From assembly GCA_002729885.1 (NCBI GenBank), contig PBUB01000022.1:1-64000 (forward strand): a DNA stretch of 64,000 nt, read 5' to 3'. Both the position numbers and the translations under genes were made by a program. Shown piece after piece: positions 16,850-25,339 of the stretch (position 1 is the first letter of the stretch; each line of letters starts with the position of its first letter). The notes below the pieces were generated by a model. That model was not told the origin of the DNA, searched no databases, and worked only from the letters and a program-made list of their open reading frames with translations. This stretch comes from Spirochaetaceae bacterium. GTDB lineage: Bacteria > Spirochaetota > Leptospiria > Leptospirales > Leptonemataceae.

Positions 16850-17899
16850 GTGTTGGAACCGATCAGGACTCTTGCCGCTAGCTGGCTTTTCGCAGGGGCT
16901 GTAGTAGCTTTCATCTGGGCCGCCACGGGGCTGCTAAAAAACGGACGAAAGGCAGTACTCTCTGCGTATTTCGTGGCCGCCTGCGGAGTCTGGTTAATCT
17001 CCGGATACTGCCGCCTGGGAACGAATCTGTCGCCTTACGACTTCTTTTCTTTGCTTCCAGTTCCGGTCATCTATTCCATCGGACCTGCCATCTATCTTTG
17101 GGTCCGTGACAACCTCACCACTGCGGAGGGCTCTGGATATTATCATCTAGCCTGGTCTGTAGTGGGAGCTGGCCTGGCTCTTTCGCTTTTTCTTCGCGGC
17201 CCGAATGCCGCTGAGAGTCCTGAGCTACTCTGGATCATCTATTTCGGGGCCAAGAGTATCACCATGGGATATCTTCTGGCAATACTGTCCCGGATGTTCT
17301 GGCTCACCGATGTAGAGGTGCGAGATCGATACACCGGGTTGATCCTATTATGCTCTGTAGCTCTTCTGGCCCTGTTTGCAGGTTTAATTGGAAGCATCCC
17401 CGGATGGCAGATTCTGCGGCTGGTTAGTGCTCTGACCCTGCCGGGCATTGTCATTGGAGGCTTCCTTTTTGGATTGATTCATCCCGATCTGATTCATTCA
17501 CTCAAAGAGGATTATCAGATTCGCTATGCTCGAAGCCGAATATCGCATCTGGATCTGGATTCCATTGAGACTCGCCTGGACAGGTTGATGGACGAGGAGC
17601 GTCCCTATCTGGATGAAGATTTCAATCTGGCAGCGCTTTCCGCGGAACTGGATATGACCCCTCATCAGGTTTCAGAGATGTTGAATTCCCGGCTTGGGTG
17701 CAGCTTTCCAGATTTTGTGAATGGCTACCGCATTCGGGCAGCATTGCAGATGCTCAGAGAGGAGAGGGATCGCAGTATTTTAAGTATTGGGCTGGCTGTT
17801 GGATTCAATTCCAGAAGCTCCTTTCATCGCTCCTTTAAAAAGCATACAGGTAAGACTCCCAGAAGCTATCGAGAAGAAATCATGACCGGGTCCAGCTGA
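16850..17899 (+). CDS. AraC-family regulator with N-terminal membrane domain
   Basis: 349 residues with a GTG start (TTG at 16853 also possible) and AGGGAG just upstream. Residues about 10-220 form roughly seven hydrophobic helices; residues about 245-345 are an AraC/XylS DNA-binding domain with both helix-turn-helix units (LAALSAELDMTPHQVSEMLNSRLG and ILSIGLAVGFNSRSSFHRSFKKHTGKTPRSYR). This design, a membrane sensor fused to AraC, is common in Leptospiraceae and Bacteroidetes and suggests direct signal-to-DNA coupling at the membrane. The ligand is unknown. The gene precedes the acyl-CoA synthetase by 190 bases and may act on it or on itself. Confidence 0.9.
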   Translation: MLEPIRTLAASWLFAGAVVAFIWAATGLLKNGRKAVLSAYFVAACGVWLISGYCRLGTNLSPYDFFSLLPVPVIYSIGPAIYLWVRDNLTTAEGSGYYHLAWSVVGAGLALSLFLRGPNAAESPELLWIIYFGAKSITMGYLLAILSRMFWLTDVEVRDRYTGLILLCSVALLALFAGLIGSIPGWQILRLVSALTLPGIVIGGFLFGLIHPDLIHSLKEDYQIRYARSRISHLDLDSIETRLDRLMDEERPYLDEDFNLAALSAELDMTPHQVSEMLNSRLGCSFPDFVNGYRIRAALQMLREERDRSILSIGLAVGFNSRSSFHRSFKKHTGKTPRSYREEIMTGSS

Positions 17900-18089
17900 C
17901 ACCTGGCCGGAAAAGTTCCCTGCATTATGATACGCATTCTTGAGGGATTCGGGTCAGGAATCTCTGCGAAGGGCTCCTGAGTTGTAGCAAGTTATAATTC
18001 GACAGTATCTGCGTATAAAACGAGGCGATTCAAGCGGGCCTGTATGCTAGTATCAGCACCGGATTACATAGAATCGAACAGGGGGAAAA

Positions 18090-20042
18090 ATGAGAAAAGA
18101 AGAGAATGGGGTTATGAACAATGTGGCAGACATGCTTGTTCTAACCAGACGAAAACATGGAAATCGAGGGGCTTTCGCAGTGCGACACTCCGGAGCCTAC
18201 AGAGTATTTACCTATGATCAGGTCTTTCAGGAAGCATCGGAAATCGCAGCGGGGCTCATTTCTATGGGGATTGAGAAAGGGGATCGCATAGGACTATTTG
18301 CGGACAATCGATACGAGTGGATGCAGGTTAGCCTGGGAATTACCTTCGCCGGTGCTGCCGACGTGCCCAGGGGAACCGATGTAACCGTAGATGAATTGAG
18401 CTACATCGTGGATCATTCCCGGATGCGCATGGCTGTGGTGGAGAATCGAGCCACTCTGGAAAAGTTGAACCGATCCTCCATCAATGCTGACCAGTTACTG
18501 GCAACAATAAGTATTGAAGAAACGGACGAGCGGTGCATTTCTATGGAGCAGCTCAAGATTCGGGGAAGGGATTATCTGGACAAGAACCCCTCCTGTATCA
18601 AGGATCGCATCGCAACCATTGGTCTCAAGGATCTGTACACTCTCATCTATACCAGTGGTACCACCGGACTTCCCAAAGGGGTGATGCTTTCTCACGGAAA
18701 CCTTATTTCCCAGGTGCAAAGGATTCCCTTTACGATTAAACCCTCGGAAAGGGCCCTTTCCATTCTGCCTGTGTGGCATATTTTCGAGCGCAACTTCGAG
18801 CTTCTGACGATATTCTGCGGAGCCTGTACATACTATTCCAGTATTCGCACTCTGAAAGAGGATTTGAAGCTGGTTCGGCCATCCTTTATGGCTTCCGCTC
18901 CCAGGCTCTGGGAAAGCATCTATGCTGGAATCTTGATGAATGTGGCCAAAGCCCCGGCCGTGCGAAGAGGACTATTCAAAGTGGCTGTAAGTCTGGCTGG
19001 AGCTTTTCGCGGATCCGGTCGGGCCATTCGGCGAAATAACCTGCGATTGAAACCAGATACCGGGAAGTATCTATTAACTCTTCCCTACCAGATCTTGAAA
19101 TGGACCGTTACGGCCGTGCCGGCTGTTCTGATGGACTTCATCGTTCTGCGAAAGATTCGCGCAGCCACCGGTGGATCATTGCGTGGTTCTGTATCCGGTG
19201 GCGGAGCACTTCCCATCCATGTAGATAAGTTTTTCAATGATATTGGAATTCCGGTGCTGGAAGGCTATGGACTCACCGAAACCTCACCGGTTCTGGCTGT
19301 ACGGACTTTCGATCACCTGGTTCCAGGAACGGTGGGGCCCATCTACAAAGATACAGAGATTCGTATTGTGGATTTGAATACCGGTGAAATCCAATGGAGC
19401 AACGAACCGGGCAGGAATCGTTCCACCAATCATCTGGCGGTGAAAGGGGAGATTCATGTTCGGGGCCCTCAGGTAACTTCAGGTTATTATCGCAACGAAG
19501 AGGCTACCGTCAAGGTCCTGAGTCCGGATGGATGGTTCAATACCGGTGATCTGGGAATGATGACGGCCAATGGATGTTTGAAAATCGTAGGCCGGTCCAA
19601 GGAAACCATTGTCCTTCTGGGTGGTGAAAACGTGGAGCCAGGTCCCATTGAGAATCGGCTGCTTCAGTCCAGGCTTATTCAGCATTGTATGGTGGTGGGC
19701 CAGGACAAAAAATACCTGGGTGCCCTGGTAATTCCCGAACCGGCTGCTTTTGATGCAGCTCCCGAAGATCTAGAAAAACTGAGCAAGGATCCGGAGGTTC
19801 GGGCGGCCATTCAGAAAGAGATCAAAGAATTGGTAAACGAGGCATCTGGATTCAAAAGCTTTGAGCGAGTTGTTGATATTCGTCTGCTGCCCAAAGCTTT
19901 TGAGCAAGGTGATGAGCTTACAGCCAAGCTTTCAGTCAAACGTCATGTGGTTACGGATCGATACGAAGGTCTTATCGAAGATATGTATTCCGACCGTAAA
20001 CCCGCCGGTGCTCGGCCTGCGAAGGTGGCCAGCACTCGTTAG
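18090..20042 (+). CDS. long-chain fatty acid-CoA ligase (AMP-forming, FadD/FACS-like)
   Basis: 650 residues; the start ATG is preceded by AGGGGGAAAA. It is an adenylate-forming enzyme: P-loop YTSGTTGLPKG near residue 190, RIGLFADNRYEW, SILPVWHIFER, GGGALPIHV, YGLTETSPV (motif A5), and WFNTGDLG with ASP/DG near residue 475. It lacks obvious membrane helices, although a hydrophobic stretch (about 330-360) may touch the membrane. It activates fatty acids to acyl-CoA using ATP, feeding beta-oxidation or phospholipid synthesis. Leptospirales use long-chain fatty acids as their main carbon source, so several such paralogues are expected. It is an isolated gene. Confidence 0.92.
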   Translation: MRKEENGVMNNVADMLVLTRRKHGNRGAFAVRHSGAYRVFTYDQVFQEASEIAAGLISMGIEKGDRIGLFADNRYEWMQVSLGITFAGAADVPRGTDVTVDELSYIVDHSRMRMAVVENRATLEKLNRSSINADQLLATISIEETDERCISMEQLKIRGRDYLDKNPSCIKDRIATIGLKDLYTLIYTSGTTGLPKGVMLSHGNLISQVQRIPFTIKPSERALSILPVWHIFERNFELLTIFCGACTYYSSIRTLKEDLKLVRPSFMASAPRLWESIYAGILMNVAKAPAVRRGLFKVAVSLAGAFRGSGRAIRRNNLRLKPDTGKYLLTLPYQILKWTVTAVPAVLMDFIVLRKIRAATGGSLRGSVSGGGALPIHVDKFFNDIGIPVLEGYGLTETSPVLAVRTFDHLVPGTVGPIYKDTEIRIVDLNTGEIQWSNEPGRNRSTNHLAVKGEIHVRGPQVTSGYYRNEEATVKVLSPDGWFNTGDLGMMTANGCLKIVGRSKETIVLLGGENVEPGPIENRLLQSRLIQHCMVVGQDKKYLGALVIPEPAAFDAAPEDLEKLSKDPEVRAAIQKEIKELVNEASGFKSFERVVDIRLLPKAFEQGDELTAKLSVKRHVVTDRYEGLIEDMYSDRKPAGARPAKVASTR

Positions 20043-20223
20043 AATAACTTACTTGACTGCGATGGGGGATGCAGCACAGTTCAGTGCGGTCTTGCATCGC
20101 AGGTTCAATATGATTGTTTGATTCACGTATCTGCCCCAAAAATTACTGCGAAAGCAGCGGGGATAGATGCGTCCAGAGGCAGCTCAATCTGCCAGGCCTG
20201 ATCAGGCCATTTGGAGTCAGACA

Positions 20224-21501
20224 ATGATCAAAAAACAATCCAATCAAAGTCAATCCGGTGAGGATTCGTCGCAATCGGCCCATCGGGAGGCCACCGAAAA
20301 AAGACAGCTCAATTCCGCCAACGATACCGGACCTACCGGCATCGTTGTGGCCCATTACGGCGAGGAATTCGGAGTCCTGCCTCTGGGCTCCCGGGGCGAA
20401 AATATGAATGAAGTTCAGCCTGTACGGGGAATATTGCCCGGTCGATTTCTGATGCTTCCGCCCATGGGATGGGAAGAGTTAATGGAGGCCGGAGAGGTGA
20501 TGCCGGCAGTCGGGGACCTGGTGAATTACAGGCAGATCGACACCATGGTTCTAATTGAATCGGTAGGCAGGAGGCGAAGTCTGCTGAGCAGAAAACAGGC
20601 GGGGCAGAGCTACGGAATGCAGCTGATGGCAGCCAATGTGGATCTGATGTTTGTGGTGATGCCTGTGGATCGTCCATTGTCCCATGGAGGACTGCTCCGT
20701 TATATAACCCTGGCCGGGGATATCCCGGTGCATCTGGTAATCACAAAATGCGATCTGGATTATGAGCGGGCCCTGGAATTAAAAGATGATGCTTCCCGCT
20801 TTATTTCCTCCATCCATCTGGTAACTGCCAAAAGCGATTTGGAAACAGGGGATGGCAGCGTTGAGCACCCGGACTCTCCGGAATCTAAAGAGAGCACGGG
20901 AGAGGGAGCACCGGCCATCCTGAATCCAGGAGATCTGGTGGATGCGATCCGAAATTTGCGGCCTACAGACGAAGCAGGACCTCCCATCCCTCTGGTCTGC
21001 TTTCTGGGGCCATCCGGCGCGGGAAAATCCACTCTGGTGAATTCCATGCTGGGTCGAGCGATGCAGGAAACATCAGCCATTAGCGAAGCTACCGGAAAAG
21101 GTCGTCATACCACGGTGCGTCGCGACTGGATATGGCATGAGGAAGGATTCGGAATTCTGGATACCCCTGGAATGCGTGAGCTGGGTCTGGATCGAATGGA
21201 GACAGGTGGAGCTTTCTCCAGGATTGAGGAGCTGGCCCATGAATGCCGCTTCAGGGATTGTTCCCATGAACAGGAACAGGGATGTGCCGTCCGGGAGGCG
21301 GTGAAGCGAGGAGAAATCCCGGCAGATCTTCTGGAGCAATTCCAGAGGCTCAGAAAGGAAGTGCAGATTGTTGAGGATTTCCGAAAAACCCGCAAGAAAT
21401 CGGTGGCGGATGAATCTAAAGAAGCTCTTCGTCAGAGTAAAGAAAAGTGGATGAAGGACATCCATCAGCAATACCGAAAGCGTAAAAAAGAAAGAGGCTG
21501 A
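20224..21501 (+). CDS. rsgA: ribosome small-subunit-dependent GTPase RsgA (YjeQ)
   Basis: About 425 residues from ATG 20224, with GGAG seven bases upstream; an earlier in-frame ATG is at 20167. It has an N-terminal OB-fold (DLVNYRQIDTMVLIESVGRRRSLLSRK), then a circularly permuted GTPase with G4 TKCD before G1 GPSGAGKST and G3 DTPGMREL, and a zinc-finger segment CRFRDCSHEQEQGC. RsgA acts late in 30S subunit assembly. An acidic, Glu/Ser-rich insertion lies between G4 and G1, and a Lys-rich C-terminal tail makes it longer than the usual 300-350 residues. Confidence 0.92.
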   Translation: MIKKQSNQSQSGEDSSQSAHREATEKRQLNSANDTGPTGIVVAHYGEEFGVLPLGSRGENMNEVQPVRGILPGRFLMLPPMGWEELMEAGEVMPAVGDLVNYRQIDTMVLIESVGRRRSLLSRKQAGQSYGMQLMAANVDLMFVVMPVDRPLSHGGLLRYITLAGDIPVHLVITKCDLDYERALELKDDASRFISSIHLVTAKSDLETGDGSVEHPDSPESKESTGEGAPAILNPGDLVDAIRNLRPTDEAGPPIPLVCFLGPSGAGKSTLVNSMLGRAMQETSAISEATGKGRHTTVRRDWIWHEEGFGILDTPGMRELGLDRMETGGAFSRIEELAHECRFRDCSHEQEQGCAVREAVKRGEIPADLLEQFQRLRKEVQIVEDFRKTRKKSVADESKEALRQSKEKWMKDIHQQYRKRKKERG

Positions 21502-21504
21502 AAG

Positions 21505-21585
21505 TCCGGGCCTCTACTTCTTTAGAAAGTATGGGCCCGGAACCGATGTATGATCCGTAGGGCTCCGGTTGAAAATGCCGGGCCC
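21505..21585 (+). promoter_or_regulatory. two GC-rich hairpins in the rsgA-hisB spacer
   Basis: TCCGGGCC...GGGCCCGGA (21505-21541, about 8-bp stem, 19-nt loop) is followed by GGGC-T-CCGG...CCGG-GCCC (21560-21585, 8-bp stem with one bulge). Neither has a U-tract. They could end the rsgA transcript or structure the hisB leader. The hisB start is 30 bases downstream. I see no His-codon-rich leader peptide. Confidence 0.35.
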
Positions 21586-21614
21586 TATCCATCCAGGCGA
21601 AATCGGAGAAAGCA

Positions 21615-22211
21615 TTGCGAGTAGCAGAGAAGAAAAGAGAAACATCAGAAACGAATATCAGTATGAAGATCGATCTGGACGGGTCCGGAAAAGCTTCATT
21701 GAATACCGAGATTCCGTTCTTTGATCATATGCTTTCGCACATCGCCAAGCAGAGCTTGATCGATATGGATTTGCTGTTACGCGGAGATATAGGTATTGAT
21801 TGTCATCATTCCGTGGAAGACACGGCCATAGTGTTTGGCGGCCTTCTGCATGAGGCGCTGGGTGATAAGAAAGGCATCCATCGATATGGCCATTTCACCC
21901 TGACCATGGATGAGGTGCTTACCACCGTGGCCCTGGACTTAAGTGGCCGATTCAATTTCACCTACCGGGGCCCGGAAAGCATAAAAGAAGGTAAGTTCGG
22001 CATCTACGATGCAGAGCTGAGTCTGGAATTCTTCCAGAAATTTGCCATGAACGCTCGCATGAATCTGCATGTTCTGGTGCATTACGGGGACAACCGGCAT
22101 CATATCCATGAGGCGGTTTTCAAAGCTCTGGGCCATGCCCTTCGCATGGGCGTCGCTGTAGACGAGCGCCGACAGGGGCAGATCGCATCCACGAAAGGCG
22201 TTCTGGAATAA
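21615..22211 (+). CDS. hisB: imidazoleglycerol-phosphate dehydratase
   Basis: 198 residues, the normal length of a monofunctional HisB, with a TTG start and GGAGAAAG just upstream. Metal-binding His motifs are visible: [28 protein letters not shown], and near the end [20 protein letters not shown]. It dehydrates imidazole glycerol phosphate to imidazole acetol phosphate in histidine synthesis, using Mn2+ in a 24-mer. It is the first of three his genes on this strand, separated from hisH and hisA by a minisatellite and a desaturase gene. Confidence 0.96.
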   Translation: MRVAEKKRETSETNISMKIDLDGSGKASLNTEIPFFDHMLSHIAKQSLIDMDLLLRGDIGIDCHHSVEDTAIVFGGLLHEALGDKKGIHRYGHFTLTMDEVLTTVALDLSGRFNFTYRGPESIKEGKFGIYDAELSLEFFQKFAMNARMNLHVLVHYGDNRHHIHEAVFKALGHALRMGVAVDERRQGQIASTKGVLE

Positions 22212-22349
22212 GCTGATTTTTTCGCGGTCTTTTCTGTGACCGGTGACCAGGTAATCAGCCGGGCCTTTCCCGGGCTTTGCAAAGAATCAAATCCTCACGA
22301 TCCCAATTACGGATCTCAATCAGCTATAGTCGTATCTACTCGGCTGGCG

Positions 22350-22630
22350 GCGTTTTTATGCGCCCCTGGCGGTTCGTATTTGCGCGGCTCCCGTGGTATT
22401 ATGCGCACCTGGCGGTTCATATTTGCGCGGCTGCGGCGGTATTATGCGCCCCTGGCGGTTCGTATTTGCGCGGCTGCGGCGGTATTATGCGCACCGGGTG
22501 GTTCGTATTTGCGCGGCTCCCGTGGTATTATGCGCCCCTGGCGGTTCGCATTTGCGCCGCCGTGGTGGTATTATGCGCACCTGGCGGTTCATATTTACGC
22601 CGGCGTGATGGAATTATGCGCCCGGGCAGG
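22350..22630 (+). repeat. 43-bp tandem minisatellite (about 6.5 units)
   Basis: The marker ATGCGC recurs at 22358, 22401, 22444, 22487, 22530, 22573 and 22616, exactly 43 bases apart. Each unit also contains GGCGGTTCGTATTTGCGCG and TGGTATTATGCGC with a few substitutions; two sub-types (GGCTCCCGTGG and GGCTGCGGCGG) alternate irregularly. It has no spacers, so it is not CRISPR. As 43 is not a multiple of three, successive units would be read in rotating frames, and the long open frames across it are best seen as by-products of a stop-free repeat. It lies between hisB and the desaturase gene. Tandem repeats of similar unit length are used for strain typing in Leptospira. Confidence 0.95.
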
Positions 22631-22893
22631 GCAGAGATTGGTCTTTTCTCCGGTGCACTGGAACAGCTACAGTGTGTCAGCGTCATGAGCGGTTTTGACA
22701 GGATGTTACCGGGCTCCTGATGTACATCGCCAGGCATTCCTTCTAAATTCTTCGCTACTCCATCTGACTCTGATAGTAATTTTGTCCAGGCTTAATGTCC
22801 ATAGATGTAACCTAAGCCTGGAAAAATATGTAGTCCGATGCGCTTCACTATCTTTTTTTGCAACCGGTTATTCGGAGGAAGTTCGTATCTAAC

Positions 22894-23742
22894 GTGGAAT
22901 CGCTAAAGCAGTATAAGTTTGGTTTTGTAATACCTTTCATCGTTTTGCATCTGATGTGTCTTGGAATCCTGTTTTTCCCGTTTAAGTGGGAGTATGTGGC
23001 ACTCTTTGCAATCAACTATCTGGTTGGTATGTTCTTTGTTACGGCAGCGTATCACAGATACTTCTCTCATCGCAGCTATCAGTTGAATCGATTCTGGCAG
23101 TTCGTATTTGGATTCATGGCGCAGGCCTCTATGCAGAAAGGAGTTCTGTGGTGGGCTGCGAATCATCGGGATCATCATCGCTACTCCGATTCAGAAAACG
23201 ACATCCACTCGCCGGTACAGAAGGGATTTTTCTATTCGCATATTGGATGGATTCTAACCAACGAACACGATGAATATGATCCAGACAGAATTAAGGATTT
23301 CTATCGCTTCCCTGAGCTCCGGTTCCTGGATCGCTATCACTGGATTCCAACCACAGTTCTGGCTGTGTCCATGTACCTGATTGGTGGATGGGCCTGGTTT
23401 TTCTGGGGATGGGTACTTTCTGTAATTGTGCTGGCGCACTGCACCTTTACCATCAATTCTCTGGCTCATGTCTGGGGATCACGGCGCTTCAAAACAGAGG
23501 ATGACAGTAGGAACAATTTTCTGCTGGCACTTCTTACCCTGGGCGAAGGATGGCACAATAACCACCATCATTGTATGTATAGCTGCAGACAGGGCATTCG
23601 CTGGTATGAAGTGGACGTTACCTATTATGTTCTCAAGCTTCTGAGCTATGTGGGCATAGTAAAAGGGATCCGACCATTCCGATATGGAAAAGAGTGGACC
23701 TCCAGTTCCGAGCCAGACAAACGGATAGTAGCGGCCGCCTGA
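22894..23742 (+). CDS. acyl-CoA/fatty acid delta-9-type desaturase
   Basis: About 282 residues from GTG 22894; GGAGGAAG lies 15 bases upstream, and a TTG at 22858 is a possible earlier start. Four hydrophobic segments surround the three His boxes of membrane desaturases: HRYFSH, HRDHHR (in ANHRDHHRYSD) and GEGWHNNHHH. These bind the di-iron centre that inserts a cis double bond into fatty acyl chains using O2, at the inner membrane. The upstream minisatellite separates it from hisB, and it ends 18 bases before hisH, so it may be co-transcribed with the histidine genes although it has no link to that pathway. Confidence 0.93.
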   Translation: MESLKQYKFGFVIPFIVLHLMCLGILFFPFKWEYVALFAINYLVGMFFVTAAYHRYFSHRSYQLNRFWQFVFGFMAQASMQKGVLWWAANHRDHHRYSDSENDIHSPVQKGFFYSHIGWILTNEHDEYDPDRIKDFYRFPELRFLDRYHWIPTTVLAVSMYLIGGWAWFFWGWVLSVIVLAHCTFTINSLAHVWGSRRFKTEDDSRNNFLLALLTLGEGWHNNHHHCMYSCRQGIRWYEVDVTYYVLKLLSYVGIVKGIRPFRYGKEWTSSSEPDKRIVAAA

Positions 23743-23760
23743 GGGGCTCCGCCATCCGTT

Positions 23761-24393
23761 ATGGCAGATAAACATATCGTAGTTCTGGACTATGGAATGG
23801 GAAATATCCATTCCATAGTAAAAGCACTGAGACTCTACAGCTCGCAGGTAGAATTTACTTCCAATCCCTCCAGTATCGATGACTGCGATGCTCTGGTGCT
23901 GCCTGGCGATGGCGCATTCCAGGCAGGAATGGAGAATCTGGCTGGGCCCAAAGAAGAGCATCTCAGACGATTCCTTGATTCTGGCCGGCCCATGCTGGGT
24001 ATCTGCATAGGGTTCCAGCTCTTGTTTCATGATTCATCCGAAGTCCACAACCCCGACGGATCCATGGGTGAGGGCCTTGTTCCGGGGCTAAAGCTCATTC
24101 CCGGGTTAATTCGACGATTCTCTGGAGATGATGTCCGTGTCCCTCATATGGGTTGGAACACTCTGAAAGGATGTTCTCCGGATTCCGGACTCACGGACGG
24201 GGACTGGATGTATTTTATTCACTCCTATCATGCTGCCGAGGTGCCCGCCGAGAATGTTCTGGCTTACTCGGAGTACGGAGGAGTTCGATTTCCGGCAGCG
24301 GTGTCAAAAGACAATATCATTGCCACACAGTTCCACCCTGAAAAATCTGATCGCACCGGACTGGCTTTTCTCGAGCGATGGGTTCAGTCCTGA
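23761..24393 (+). CDS. hisH: imidazole glycerol phosphate synthase glutaminase subunit
   Basis: 210 residues, typical of HisH. It opens VVLDYGMGNIHSIVKALR. The nucleophile Cys lies in MLGICIGFQLLF (about residue 83), and the His/Glu of the triad in THFHPEKS-like ATQFHPEKS near the C-terminus; VPHMGWN is the conserved interface motif. It releases ammonia from glutamine and channels it to HisF, which is not in this window. It starts 18 bases after the desaturase gene, and hisA follows at 24 bases. Confidence 0.95.
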   Translation: MADKHIVVLDYGMGNIHSIVKALRLYSSQVEFTSNPSSIDDCDALVLPGDGAFQAGMENLAGPKEEHLRRFLDSGRPMLGICIGFQLLFHDSSEVHNPDGSMGEGLVPGLKLIPGLIRRFSGDDVRVPHMGWNTLKGCSPDSGLTDGDWMYFIHSYHAAEVPAENVLAYSEYGGVRFPAAVSKDNIIATQFHPEKSDRTGLAFLERWVQS

Positions 24394-24417
24394 TTCTGAA
24401 TTAGATTCTGGAGCTGT

Positions 24418-25161
24418 ATGAATCGCACTAAAATTATTCCCGCTATTGATCTGCTGGGCGGCAGAGTTGTAAGATTGCACCAGGGCAACTACGCTGAATC
24501 CACTGTATACGAAGATCGGCCGTCGGCTCCGGTAGAGCGATTCCTGGAAAGCGGAGTGCGAAGAATCCATGTTGTGGATCTGGATGCGGCCCGGTCCGGA
24601 GATCGTAGCATCAACCAGAAAGCCAGGGATGAAATCGTTTCCGCTGCCCGGGAGTCTGCGGAGCTTCAGCTCGGAGGAGGGATTCGCGATCTGGATACCG
24701 TTCGACAGGTGCTGGGCTCAGGATTTGATCGAGCTATTCTGGGCACGGCTGCAGTGAAGGATCCGGACTTTCTAAAGGAAGCTCTGGAGAATTTTTCCGA
24801 GCGAATTATTGTGGGCGTGGACGCCAGGGATGGTATCGTGCGAGTCTCCGGATGGGAGGAGGCCAGTTCCCTTCAGACAATGGATTACTTTGAAACGCTG
24901 GAACAGATGCGAGTTAACGAAGTTATCTATACCAATATTGCTACCGATGGCACTCTGGCCGGTCCGCCGGTGGAAGAAATCTCGGAAATATTGAATCGGT
25001 TTCGATTCAGACTCATCGCATCTGGTGGCATCTCTTCTCTAGAAGATGTGAAGAAGCTTCTGGATCTGGAGCAAAGTCGTTTATCCGGTATCATTACGGG
25101 AAAAGCTGTCTATGAAGGACGGCTGGATCTAAAGTCCGCAGTTAAGCTTTCCGGCAACTGA
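24418..25161 (+). CDS. hisA: phosphoribosylformimino-5-aminoimidazole carboxamide ribotide isomerase
   Basis: 247 residues, a (beta/alpha)8 barrel with the family start IIPAIDLLGGRVVRLHQGNY; the catalytic Asp is in AIDL. The half-barrel repeats ELQLGGGIRDLDTV and RLIASGGISSLEDV hold the two phosphate sites, and the second Asp is in YTNIATDGTLAGP. It isomerises ProFAR to PRFAR in histidine synthesis. It is the last gene of the cluster and is followed by degenerate 35-bp repeats and a convergent gene. Confidence 0.95.
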   Translation: MNRTKIIPAIDLLGGRVVRLHQGNYAESTVYEDRPSAPVERFLESGVRRIHVVDLDAARSGDRSINQKARDEIVSAARESAELQLGGGIRDLDTVRQVLGSGFDRAILGTAAVKDPDFLKEALENFSERIIVGVDARDGIVRVSGWEEASSLQTMDYFETLEQMRVNEVIYTNIATDGTLAGPPVEEISEILNRFRFRLIASGGISSLEDVKKLLDLEQSRLSGIITGKAVYEGRLDLKSAVKLSGN

Positions 25162-25190
25162 GATTCCCGGCACTCCAGGCCGGGCGCTGA

Positions 25191-25330
25191 TTCCTGGCCC
25201 AGTTTCGCCTCAGAACCTGCCATGTCTGCGAGGCTCATTTTGCATTAGAATCTACACTGCCTGCGAGGCCACCCTGGCATTTGATTCTACGCTTCCTGCG
25301 AAGCCAGTTTTTTACGAAATTCTATGATGC
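25191..25330. repeat. degenerate 35-bp tandem repeat between hisA and the MBL gene
   Basis: CTGCGAGG or CTGCGAAG recurs at 25226, 25261 and 25296, exactly 35 bases apart, followed in each unit by a GCAT/GATTCTA-like segment (TGCATTAGAATCTAC, GGCATTTGATTCTAC, TTTACGAAATTCTATG). A weaker fourth unit may begin at about 25191. The region lies between convergent genes, so it may be a 3'-end element, and each unit could form a weak hairpin. The function is unknown. Confidence 0.7.
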
Positions 25331-25339
25331 ACCCGGACT

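Noticed and set aside
22350..22630. CRISPR array
   Set aside because: Units are contiguous with no spacers, period 43, and the sequence differences are point changes; no cas genes are nearby.
22236..22720. Two long overlapping forward open frames across the 43-bp array
   Set aside because: The unit length is not a multiple of three and the repeats contain no stop in the forward frames, so long frames arise automatically; the predicted peptides are Arg/Tyr/Cys-rich repeats with no start signal of quality.
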